From: Rhodospirillales bacterium
GTDB lineage: Bacteria; Pseudomonadota; Alphaproteobacteria; Rhodospirillales; Casp-alpha2
Direction of reading: 5' to 3'
Assembly (NCBI GenBank): GCA_021775275.1
Contig: JAJFIE010000082.1
Span: 1-5,348, forward strand
DNA length: 5,348 nucleotides
The position numbers and the translations under genes were made by a program. Below the pieces are notes generated by a model that was not told the origin of the DNA, made no database searches, and saw only the letters and a program-made list of their open reading frames with translations. Positions 1 to 5,348 of this stretch are shown here, piece by piece. The first letter of the stretch is position 1, and every line of letters begins with the position of its first letter.

Positions 1-362
1 TGGAACTGGAACTCTTCAAACGCGAGACTCAAGGGTACAAGGTGAACCTTGGCATGCCGACGCCATCGGTCTTCGTTGTTTTACGCCCGGGTGAGGAAAG
101 CGGGGAGGAGGAGGTCGAACCCTTCCTGCTCACCGTTTGCCCCTACGAGGCGGAGAGCTATGTTGAAAGCGGTGATGAGATCGTCGATGGCGTTCCCATG
201 CCGCCGGAACTTGCTGCACTGCTTCACGACTTTGTCGAAAAGCACCACGTGGAACAGGTGTTCAAGAAACGGAAAAACAAGAAAGCCTATGATCCCTCGC
301 GGGGTGACTTCAGTCGTAAACCTTCTGGTGAACAGGGCGGAGGTGGTCACGGTGTCCATTGA
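1..362 (+). CDS. DUF3305 domain protein, formate dehydrogenase locus accessory (5' partial)
   Basis: This is the C-terminal 119 residues of a DUF3305 protein. The frame is open to the left edge: bases 1-2 end a split codon, codon phase starts at base 3, and the stop TGA is at 360-362. The GTG at 42 is probably not the start, because the upstream in-frame residues (ELELFKRETQGYKVNL) match the conserved family pattern of an acidic-aromatic stretch followed by GY-x-N-L. Further on are a beta-rich segment (PSVFVVLR), the characteristic GVPMPPELA motif, and a basic C-terminus (FKKRKNKKAYDP). Full-length members are, from memory, about 150-200 residues, so roughly the first third is missing. No signal peptide or membrane segment is visible in this part. 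DUF3305 genes commonly sit next to DUF3306 and formate dehydrogenase genes, as here. An accessory role in formate dehydrogenase assembly is inferred from that context only. The family call is confident; the function is unknown. Confidence 0.85.
   Translation, partial: ELELFKRETQGYKVNLGMPTPSVFVVLRPGEESGEEEVEPFLLTVCPYEAESYVESGDEIVDGVPMPPELAALLHDFVEKHHVEQVFKKRKNKKAYDPSRGDFSRKPSGEQGGGGHGVH
339..343 (+). promoter_or_regulatory. Ribosome binding site that sets the DUF3306 start
   Basis: A perfect GGAGG ends 8 bases before the GTG at 352, inside the last codons of the DUF3305 gene. It is the only well-placed Shine-Dalgarno near the conserved N-terminus of the DUF3306 protein, and it decides the start over the many upstream in-frame codons of this long open frame. 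The two genes overlap by 11 bases, so their translation is probably coupled. Confidence 0.7.
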
Positions 363-1113
363 AGAATCCGGGCTTGGCCGGTGGTCGCGGCTCAAGAAGG
401 CCCGAAAAGATCGCGTAGCCAAGGATCACGAGGCCGCCGAAACGCAGGTTTCAGGAGACCGGACGGGGGATTGGAAAGGCACACGGGGCAGAGCCGTTCC
501 GACGGCTGTTCCGGTGGAAGTTAGTGGTGATTACCGCCCGTGGCTACCACCGCTCACGGCAGGAGAGTCGGAGACGCTTCCAGCAGTATCAGGCGGTGAT
601 GTTCCGGAAGCCGGGGAGAATACTCTCGATGACAGATTGAGCGATGAGGAAAGGGCCACGGCTGAGGAGATGAGCCTGCCGGATATCGATACGCTTGAAG
701 AAGAATCCGATTACCGGGGTTTCATGAACGACGGTGTGCCCGACAAGTTGCGTCGATTGGCCCTGCGTAAACTTTGGGCGTCAAACCCGTTGTTTGGCGT
801 CCGTGATGGCCTCAATGACTATGACGAAGATTTCAGAGCCCTAAGCGACTATGTTTACAATACCGCCGCCATGAAACAATTCACCGAGCCGGGCAGTGTG
901 GAGGAAGAAGGCGTCGCCAAGGGTGCCGGACAGGACGCTGAAGAACAGGAAGTGTCGGAGACAGAATCCGGGACCGGTACAGAACAAAAGGGAGCCGAAA
1001 AAACGGCTGATGCAGAGGTTGCCGACGAATCCCCGGGTGACTCTATGGGCGAGCCCGGCGGCGAAATTTCGGACGAATCCGAGATCGTGGATGACGATCC
1101 GGAACTCGGGTAA
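352..1113 (+). CDS. DUF3306 domain protein, formate dehydrogenase locus accessory
   Basis: This is a 253-residue protein from a GTG start. The frame is open upstream as far as base 49, but that part is out-of-frame DUF3305 sequence and lacks family character. Residues 1-20 carry the family's N-terminal signature (GLGRWSRLKKARK, like the FLSRWSRRK of relatives). Residues about 21-105 are a charged linker of low conservation. Residues 109-164 form the hallmark core: LPDIDTLEEESDYRGFM, then GVPDKLRRLALRKLWASNP, then DGLNDYDEDF. Residues 165-253 are a very acidic, Glu/Ser/Gly-rich tail, probably disordered. There is no signal peptide, membrane helix or metal-binding Cys cluster, so it is probably cytoplasmic. 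It is translationally linked to DUF3305 and followed by a chaperone and fdhA, which suggests a part in maturing the enzyme or its cofactor. No biochemical function is established to my knowledge. Confidence 0.87.
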   Translation: MSIEESGLGRWSRLKKARKDRVAKDHEAAETQVSGDRTGDWKGTRGRAVPTAVPVEVSGDYRPWLPPLTAGESETLPAVSGGDVPEAGENTLDDRLSDEERATAEEMSLPDIDTLEEESDYRGFMNDGVPDKLRRLALRKLWASNPLFGVRDGLNDYDEDFRALSDYVYNTAAMKQFTEPGSVEEEGVAKGAGQDAEEQEVSETESGTGTEQKGAEKTADAEVADESPGDSMGEPGGEISDESEIVDDDPELG

Positions 1114-1303
1114 ATCCCGTCAGTCCTGTAGGGTGATAGCAATATTCGGCTAAGTATTCTGACATTGTGATCGAGAAGCAATTGACTTGGAACTTAAAAG
1201 GCGCTTCACTCAGTCCTGACGTTGGATGCTTCCTGGTGTGGTATACATGAGACCAGACGATAATTGGTCCAGGATCATCAGGGTGCAAAGGGGCTAAGAT
1301 ACT

Positions 1304-1329
1304 GGATTTTGTAGGAATTTACCGAATCC
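1304..1329. promoter_or_regulatory. Imperfect 26-base dyad upstream of the chaperone gene
   Basis: The outer arms GGATT (1304-1308) and AATCC (1325-1329) and the inner arms GTA (1311-1313) and TAC (1320-1322) are placed symmetrically around 1316/1317. The two mismatched positions on each side (1309-1310 and 1323-1324) are of equal length. As RNA it could fold into a weak stem-loop; as DNA it looks like an operator for a dimeric regulator. It lies 56 bases before the chaperone start. No T-tract follows, so it is not a rho-independent terminator. The regulator, if any, cannot be named from the sequence. Confidence 0.3.
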
Positions 1330-1371
1330 TAGCCTTATCCAACTGCCGCGTAATAATAAACAAGAAGTTAT

Positions 1372-1377
1372 GGGAGG
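1372..1377 (+). promoter_or_regulatory. Ribosome binding site supporting the TTG start of the chaperone gene
   Basis: GGGAGG lies 8 bases before the TTG at 1386. The next in-frame candidate, a GTG at 1431, has no comparable purine tract at the right distance, so the TTG is preferred. Confidence 0.65.
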
Positions 1378-1385
1378 CGGCTAAA

Positions 1386-2033
1386 TTGGAGCAAAACGGA
1401 CCTGAAACCGTTGATGGTGTTCAGAGTGTCGTGACCGGGCAGGTTGTTCTTCCGGAAGAAGATCAACTCCGCGCCCAGTTTTATGGTCTGTTCGCGCGGC
1501 TTCTCGCCGCACCCATGAGTGCCGAAACCATCCAGATTGCCAGGGAACTTGACGGTGGCGAAGGAGAGCTTGGTGAAGCTATCTCAACGTTTGCCACACT
1601 GGCTCAACGTTCGACCGAAAACGCCGCCAGCGAAGAATTCACCCTGCTTTTTTACGGTAACGGGTCGGGCGGCGAGTTGCTGCCCTATGCATCGCACTAT
1701 CTGACGGGCTTCCTCTATGAACGCCCTTTGGCGGATTTGAGGCGGACCCTGTCGGAAATTGGTATTGCGCCAGCGGACGGCATGACCGAACCCGAGGATC
1801 ACATCGCATTCCTGTGTGAAGTCATGCACGGACTGATAACGGGCGTGTGGGATGCCTCACCGGAAGCTGCTTGCCAGCGCACGTTTTTCGAAACTCATAT
1901 GGCGCCATGGGCAGGTCGGTTTTTCGCTGACCTGGAAAAGGCGGAATCGGCGGCCTTGTATATGCCATTGGGCACCATGGGTCGGCTGTTTATGGCCATT
2001 GAGGCCGAAGCATTTGTTATGGCGGGAGAATGA
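1386..2033 (+). CDS. TorD-family molecular chaperone for the formate dehydrogenase
   Basis: This is a 215-residue all-helical protein of the TorD/DmsD (NarJ-like) superfamily, close to the usual length of about 200-220. Such cytoplasmic chaperones bind the Tat signal and body of one molybdoenzyme and hold it competent for bis-MGD insertion before export. Visible evidence: an N-terminal helix (LRAQFYGLFARLLAAP, from about residue 28), the conserved segment LPYASHYLTGFLYERPLADLR at about 99-119, and the family signature EPEDHIAFLCEVM at 135-147, which has the E-P-x-D-H core. There is no signal peptide. The first 25 residues before the first helix are polar and not conserved in my recollection, so a shorter N-terminus is possible, but the Shine-Dalgarno supports TTG. 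The natural client is the Tat-exported FdhA encoded 118 bases downstream. The rare TTG start may hold chaperone output below that of the enzyme. Family assignment is firm; client assignment rests on context. Confidence 0.92.
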   Translation: MEQNGPETVDGVQSVVTGQVVLPEEDQLRAQFYGLFARLLAAPMSAETIQIARELDGGEGELGEAISTFATLAQRSTENAASEEFTLLFYGNGSGGELLPYASHYLTGFLYERPLADLRRTLSEIGIAPADGMTEPEDHIAFLCEVMHGLITGVWDASPEAACQRTFFETHMAPWAGRFFADLEKAESAALYMPLGTMGRLFMAIEAEAFVMAGE

Positions 2034-2076
2034 TGTCGGCAACGACTGGAACAGATTTTCAGATACGAACCATTAA

Positions 2077-2100
2077 CTGGCGCAGTTTCAAGAACGCCAG
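2077..2100 (+). other. Hairpin between the chaperone gene and fdhA
   Basis: CTGGCG (2077-2082) and CGCCAG (2095-2100) form a perfect 6-bp, mostly G/C stem with a 12-base loop, inside which TT and AA could extend pairing. It is followed by A-rich sequence (ATCATAAACG), not a T-tract, so it is unlikely to be an intrinsic terminator. Its position, 51 bases before the fdhA start, suits an mRNA-processing or 5'-end-stabilising structure that would let fdhAB transcript levels differ from those of the chaperone. Confidence 0.35.
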
Positions 2101-2137
2101 ATCATAAACGAACGGTAACAACCAAAAGCCAATAAAC

Positions 2138-2142
2138 AGGAG
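2138..2142 (+). promoter_or_regulatory. Ribosome binding site of fdhA
   Basis: AGGAG lies 9 bases before the ATG at 2152 within an A-rich, unstructured leader (about 2101-2150), which should favour efficient initiation. It supports this ATG as the start. Confidence 0.7.
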
Positions 2143-2151
2143 ATACTTCTA

Positions 2152-5025
2152 ATGCTCACAAAAAAGAGCGGCGGGGTTGCGAATGGCCCCCGTTTGAAGA
2201 AGGCGTTGGCAGGTGTGATCGGCGGTTCCATTGACCGTCGGACGTTCCTGAAACGATCAGGACTCACGGCTGGCGGCGCGGCGCTTGCGTCTGCGGTACC
2301 ACTCGGCATGGCTAAAAAAGCTGCGGCACAAGTCGCATCGGGCGGTAAAGAGCTGCAAAAAGTTAAATCGATCTGCACCCACTGTTCCGTCGGATGCACG
2401 GTCATTGCGGAACTGGATAACGGCGTCTGGGTCGGCCAGGAGCCCGGCTTCGAAAGTCCGATCAATCTGGGCAGTCATTGCGCCAAGGGGGCATCGGTTC
2501 GCCACCACGCTCACGCTGAACGTCGGTTGAAGTACCCGATGAAGCTTGAGGGCGGCAAGTGGAAGCGGATGTCGTGGGACGATGCCGTCAACGAGATCGG
2601 CGACAAGATGTTGGCGATTCGTGAAAGCTCCGGCCCTGATTCCGTCTACTGGCTGGGATCGGCCAAGTTCAGCAACGAACAGTCTTATCTGTTCCGTAAG
2701 TTTTACGCCTTCTGGGGCTCGAACAACGGTGATCATCAGGCTCGTATCTGTCACTCCACCACGGTGGCGGGCGTTGCGAATACCTGGGGCTATGGCGCCA
2801 TGACCAACAGCTATAATGACATGCATAACTCGCGTGCCATGTTCCTGATTGGCTCAAATCCGGCAGAGGCTCATCCGGTCGCCGTTCAGCACATTTTGAA
2901 GGCGAAAGAGCAGAACAATGCGGCGCTGATCGTCTGTGATCCGCGCTTTACCCGCACAGCGGCGCATGCCGATGAATATGTGCGGTTCCGCCCGGGCACT
3001 GACGTAGCCCTGATCTGGGGGTTGCTGTACCACATTTTCGAGAACAGCTGGGAAGACAAGGAATTCATCCGCCAGCGTGTCTGGGGTATGGATCAGATTC
3101 GCGCTGAAGTGAAAAAGTGGACCCCGGAAGAAACCGAACGTGTCACCGGTGTACCGGGGGTGCAGTTGCAACGCGTTGCCCGGACCATGGCGATTAACCG
3201 CCCCGGCACCATCGTATGGTGCATGGGTGGCACACAGCACACCAACGGCAACAACAACACCCGGGCTTACTGCATTATGCAACTGGCGTTGGGTAACATG
3301 GGTGTTGAAGGCGGTGGCGCGAATATCTTCCGTGGCCATGACAACGTGCAGGGCGCGACGGATATGTGCATTCTTTCGCACAGTCTTCCCGGATACTATG
3401 GCCTGAAGACCGGGTCGTGGAAGCACTGGGCGCGCGTGTGGGATGTGGACTATGACTATCTTCTGGGCCGGTTTGCCACGAAGAAACTCATGGAATCCAA
3501 GGGTATTCCGGTCAGTCGCTGGATTGATGGCGTCCTTGAGGCCAAGGAAAACATCGATCAACCCGACAATGTCCGGGCCATGGTTCTCTGGGGTCATGCC
3601 TGTAACTCACAGACTCGTCTGCCGGAAATGAAAACGGCAATGGAGAAGCTGGATCTGATGGTCGTCATTGATCCGGTTCCCACATTCGCCGCCGTCATTC
3701 CCGACCGTAAGGACGGCGTCTATGTATTGCCGGCTTGCACCCAATTCGAGACTTATGGATCGGTTACGGCGTCCAACAGAAGTCTGCAATGGCGGGATAA
3801 GGTTGTCGCTCCAATTTACGCATCGCTGCCCGATCACACCATCATGCACAAGTTCGCAACCACGCTCGGTTGTGCTGACGAGATGTTCAAGAAAATCGCC
3901 GTCAATGACGGCGAGCCGCTGATCGAGGACATCACGCGTGAGTACAACGGCGGCATGTGGACCATTGGCTACACTGGTCAGTCGCCGGAACGTCTGCGGG
4001 CGCACATGGTGAATCAGCGGACCTTTGACAAGACCACCCTGCTTGCGCGTGGCGGACCTGTCAGTGGTGATTACTACGGTTTGCCGTGGCCCTGCTGGGG
4101 TACGCCGGAACTCGGACACCCCGGTACGCCGGTTCTGTACGACCCGTCCAAGCCGGTCGCCGAGGGCGGGCTTAACTTCCGCGCCCGTTTTGGTGTGGAG
4201 CGTAACGGCGAAAACCTGCTTGCCGAAGGTTCCTACCCGGTGGGGAACGAGCTTAAGGACGGTCATCCTGAATTCACCATGGCCATGCTGAAAAAGCTCG
4301 GTTGGGACGGAGATCTCACGGCTTCGGAACGGGCCGCCATCGAGAAAGTTGCCGGCGACAAGACCAACTGGAAGACCGACCTTTCGGGCGGTATTCAGCG
4401 TGTCGCGATCAAACACGGTTGTGCACCTTTCGGTAATGCAAAGGCGCGGGCCGTTGTCTGGACGTTCCCGGATCCGGTGCCGTTGCACCGCGAGCCGCTG
4501 TACACGCCGAGGCGCGATCTGGTGGCCGATTATCCGACCTATGCGGATAAGCAGGCCTACCGGCTACCGACCAAGTACGAATCCATCCAGAAGATCGACT
4601 TCTCGAAGGACTTCCCGACGATCCTCACTTCTGGGCGTCTGGTTGAGTATGAAGGTGGTGGCGACGAAAGTCGCTCCAACCCGTGGCTGGCGGAACTTCA
4701 GCAGGACATGTTCTGCGAAGTAAACCCGGTCGATGCCAACAATAATGGTATCGCTGACGGATCGGATATGTGGGTTTATTCGCCGGAAGGCGGCAAGGTT
4801 CTTGTAAAAGCCCTTGTCACCGATCGTGTGGAACAGGGTGTGGCGTTCATGCCCTTCCACTTCGGTGGGCACTGGCAGGGTGCGGACTTACGGTCCAAGT
4901 ATCCAGAAGGTGCTGATCCCTATGTACTTGGTGAGGCCTCAAACATGTGTGGAACCTACGGGTATGACTCGGTGACACAGATGCAAGAGTCCAAAGTGAC
5001 ACTTTGCCGCATCGAAGCGGCGTGA
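2152..5025 (+). CDS. fdhA: Formate dehydrogenase catalytic (alpha) subunit, Tat-exported, Mo/W-bis-MGD, Cys type
   Basis: This 957-residue enzyme of the DMSO-reductase superfamily oxidises formate to CO2 at the periplasmic face. Residues 1-59 are a Tat signal: a long n-region, the twin-arginine motif DRRTFLKRSG with R29-R30, a weakly hydrophobic stretch, and AKKAAA before probable cleavage near 59. The [4Fe-4S] domain has C75-x2-C78-x3-C82-x27-C110, followed by K112, the usual electron-relay lysine (CAKGAS). The active site is C200-H201 (QARICHSTTVAG); selenocysteine enzymes have Sec at C200, but here the codon is TGT and no in-frame TGA occurs. MGGTQHTNG lies at 358-366, and FRGHDNVQG includes R394, the probable substrate arginine, in the FdnG-like RGH form. 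The dinucleotide-binding C-terminal domain runs from about 818 to 945 (FPTILTSGRLVEYEGGG onward). Its length suits the Shewanella/Wolinella-like FdhA group. The fdhB gene follows after 30 bases. In vivo direction and Mo versus W cannot be told. Confidence 0.96.
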   Translation: MLTKKSGGVANGPRLKKALAGVIGGSIDRRTFLKRSGLTAGGAALASAVPLGMAKKAAAQVASGGKELQKVKSICTHCSVGCTVIAELDNGVWVGQEPGFESPINLGSHCAKGASVRHHAHAERRLKYPMKLEGGKWKRMSWDDAVNEIGDKMLAIRESSGPDSVYWLGSAKFSNEQSYLFRKFYAFWGSNNGDHQARICHSTTVAGVANTWGYGAMTNSYNDMHNSRAMFLIGSNPAEAHPVAVQHILKAKEQNNAALIVCDPRFTRTAAHADEYVRFRPGTDVALIWGLLYHIFENSWEDKEFIRQRVWGMDQIRAEVKKWTPEETERVTGVPGVQLQRVARTMAINRPGTIVWCMGGTQHTNGNNNTRAYCIMQLALGNMGVEGGGANIFRGHDNVQGATDMCILSHSLPGYYGLKTGSWKHWARVWDVDYDYLLGRFATKKLMESKGIPVSRWIDGVLEAKENIDQPDNVRAMVLWGHACNSQTRLPEMKTAMEKLDLMVVIDPVPTFAAVIPDRKDGVYVLPACTQFETYGSVTASNRSLQWRDKVVAPIYASLPDHTIMHKFATTLGCADEMFKKIAVNDGEPLIEDITREYNGGMWTIGYTGQSPERLRAHMVNQRTFDKTTLLARGGPVSGDYYGLPWPCWGTPELGHPGTPVLYDPSKPVAEGGLNFRARFGVERNGENLLAEGSYPVGNELKDGHPEFTMAMLKKLGWDGDLTASERAAIEKVAGDKTNWKTDLSGGIQRVAIKHGCAPFGNAKARAVVWTFPDPVPLHREPLYTPRRDLVADYPTYADKQAYRLPTKYESIQKIDFSKDFPTILTSGRLVEYEGGGDESRSNPWLAELQQDMFCEVNPVDANNNGIADGSDMWVYSPEGGKVLVKALVTDRVEQGVAFMPFHFGGHWQGADLRSKYPEGADPYVLGEASNMCGTYGYDSVTQMQESKVTLCRIEAA

Positions 5026-5041
5026 ATGTAGCGTTAAGGTA

Positions 5042-5048
5042 AAGGAGG
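5042..5048 (+). promoter_or_regulatory. Ribosome binding site of fdhB
   Basis: AAGGAGG, a near-complete anti-16S match, lies 7 bases before the ATG at 5056. The 30-base gap after fdhA contains no terminator or promoter, so the two genes are read from one transcript. Confidence 0.75.
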
Positions 5049-5055
5049 AATAATC

Positions 5056-5348
5056 ATGGCAAGAATGAAGTTCCTGTGTGACGCCGAGCGCTGCATCGAA
5101 TGCAACGCCTGTGTTACGGCATGTAAGAACGAGAACGAAGTGCCTTGGGGCGTGAACCGCCGTCGGGTCGTCACGATCAATGACGGCTCGCCCGGTGAAC
5201 GTTCTATCTCGGTCGCGTGTATGCACTGCTCGGACGCACCGTGCATTGCGGTATGCCCGGTCGATACCATCTATCAAACCGAGGAAGGCGTGGTCCTGCA
5301 CTCAAAGGACCTCTGTATCGGTTGCGGATACTGCTTCTACGCGTGCCC
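5056..5348 (+). CDS. fdhB: Formate dehydrogenase iron-sulfur (beta) subunit, 3' partial
   Basis: The first 97 complete codons are present and the frame runs off the right edge; the family is usually about 200 residues. It is a multi-cluster ferredoxin-like subunit that passes electrons from FdhA to the membrane subunit. Three cysteine sets are visible: C13-x2-C16-x2-C19-x3-C23 (RCIECNACVTACKNEN), C55-x2-C58-x4-C63-x3-C67 (CMHCSDAPCIAVCP), and C87-x2-C90-x2-C93-x3-C97 (CIGCGYCFYAC). The fourth set expected for a four-cluster subunit would lie beyond the window. There is no signal peptide, so it is expected to be co-exported with FdhA by the Tat signal of the partner, as in related enzymes. The ATG is chosen for its strong Shine-Dalgarno and for the typical MARMKFLCD beginning. 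The HybA/DmsB/NrfC-type subunits of other molybdoenzymes share this pattern; adjacency to fdhA makes FdhB the best call. Confidence 0.94.
   Translation, partial: MARMKFLCDAERCIECNACVTACKNENEVPWGVNRRRVVTINDGSPGERSISVACMHCSDAPCIAVCPVDTIYQTEEGVVLHSKDLCIGCGYCFYAC

Larger units (their letters stand above)
1114..1385 (+). other. Intergenic region with inverted repeats, probable leader or promoter region of the chaperone gene
   Basis: This 272-base stretch has no convincing gene. No rho-independent terminator follows the DUF3306 stop, so read-through is possible. A TTGACT at 1182-1187 resembles a -35 box, but the best -10 at 17-base spacing is poor (TTCACT, 1205-1210). Short repeats that can pair lie at 1231-1274, and an imperfect 26-base dyad lies at 1304-1329. 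A 9-bp direct repeat (TCAGTCCTG) occurs at 1120-1128 and 1210-1218. I see no clear FNR, ModE or CRP site and no Moco-riboswitch consensus. In related loci a large iron-sulfur protein gene often occupies this place; no remnant of it is recognisable here. The size and structure suggest that expression of the chaperone and fdhA is controlled here. Confidence 0.4.

Noticed and set aside
49..351. Upstream extension of the DUF3306 reading frame to base 49
   Set aside because: It overlaps DUF3305 in another frame, is Arg/Ser/Cys-rich like a shadow frame, and lacks family similarity; the GTG at 352 has the proper ribosome binding site.
1114..1140. Possible terminator just after the DUF3306 stop
   Set aside because: Only a CCC/GGG pairing is available and no T-tract follows.
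855..1181. Minus-strand frame of 108 residues opposite the DUF3306 tail
   Set aside because: Its Ser/Pro-rich composition is the reverse complement of the acidic coding tail; no plausible family match or start context.
1164..1182. ATTG-N11-CAAT dyad resembling an FNR or CRP site
   Set aside because: The half sites do not match TTGAT/ATCAA or TGTGA/TCACA well enough.
1188..1203. Sigma-54-like GG-N10-GC spacing (TGGAACT...AGGCG)
   Set aside because: Only the invariant dinucleotides and a few other bases match TGGCACG-N4-TTGCW; one such match is expected by chance in a region of this size.
1182..1210. Sigma-70-like promoter TTGACT with 17-base spacing to TTCACT
   Set aside because: The -35 is good but the -10 matches only three of six positions; not strong enough to list as a promoter.
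2257..2826. Minus-strand frame of 189 residues inside fdhA, with others at 2854-3597 and 3607-4488
   Set aside because: They are antisense to well-supported fdhA codons, a common effect of GC-biased third positions; no recognisable motifs.
4099..4132. Ten-base direct repeat GGTACGCCGG inside fdhA
   Set aside because: The copies are 24 bases apart in frame and encode two Gly-Thr-Pro motifs in the same protein loop; ordinary coding repetition.

Overview
The window holds most of a proteobacterial locus for a periplasmic, respiratory-type molybdenum (or tungsten) formate dehydrogenase. All genes are on the + strand. Base composition is moderately GC-rich, Shine-Dalgarno sequences are strong, and the DUF3305/DUF3306/TorD/FdhA/FdhB gene set is typical of Alpha-, Beta- and Gammaproteobacteria. 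A marine or aquatic alphaproteobacterium is a reasonable guess, but the window alone does not fix the genus.

Layout: (1) 1-362 is the 3' part of a DUF3305 gene whose start lies left of the window. (2) 352-1113 is a DUF3306 gene that starts at a GTG inside the end of the DUF3305 gene and ends in a long acidic tail. (3) 1114-1385 is a 272-base non-coding stretch with several inverted repeats and no clear promoter or terminator. (4) 1386-2033 encodes a TorD-family maturation chaperone and starts at TTG with a good Shine-Dalgarno. (5) 2034-2151 is a 118-base gap with a perfect 6-bp hairpin and a possible 25-codon ORF. (6) 2152-5025 is fdhA, the 957-residue catalytic subunit, with a Tat signal, one [4Fe-4S] site and an active-site Cys-His pair (the cysteine version, not selenocysteine). 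(7) 5056-5348 is the first half of fdhB, the ferredoxin-like subunit, cut by the right edge.

How they work together: the TorD-like chaperone should hold apo-FdhA and guard its twin-arginine signal until the bis-MGD cofactor is inserted. FdhA, probably with FdhB, is then exported folded through Tat. At the periplasmic face FdhA oxidises formate to CO2. Electrons leave through its [4Fe-4S] cluster to the FdhB clusters and probably on to a membrane cytochrome b (gamma) subunit, which would be expected just right of the window. DUF3305 and DUF3306 recur beside such operons, but I know of no established biochemical role for them.

Nothing here is clearly a new system. The most worthwhile points are the compact gene order (two genes often present in related loci are missing from their usual places), the poorly understood DUF3305/DUF3306 pair, and the structured intergenic regions on either side of the chaperone gene.
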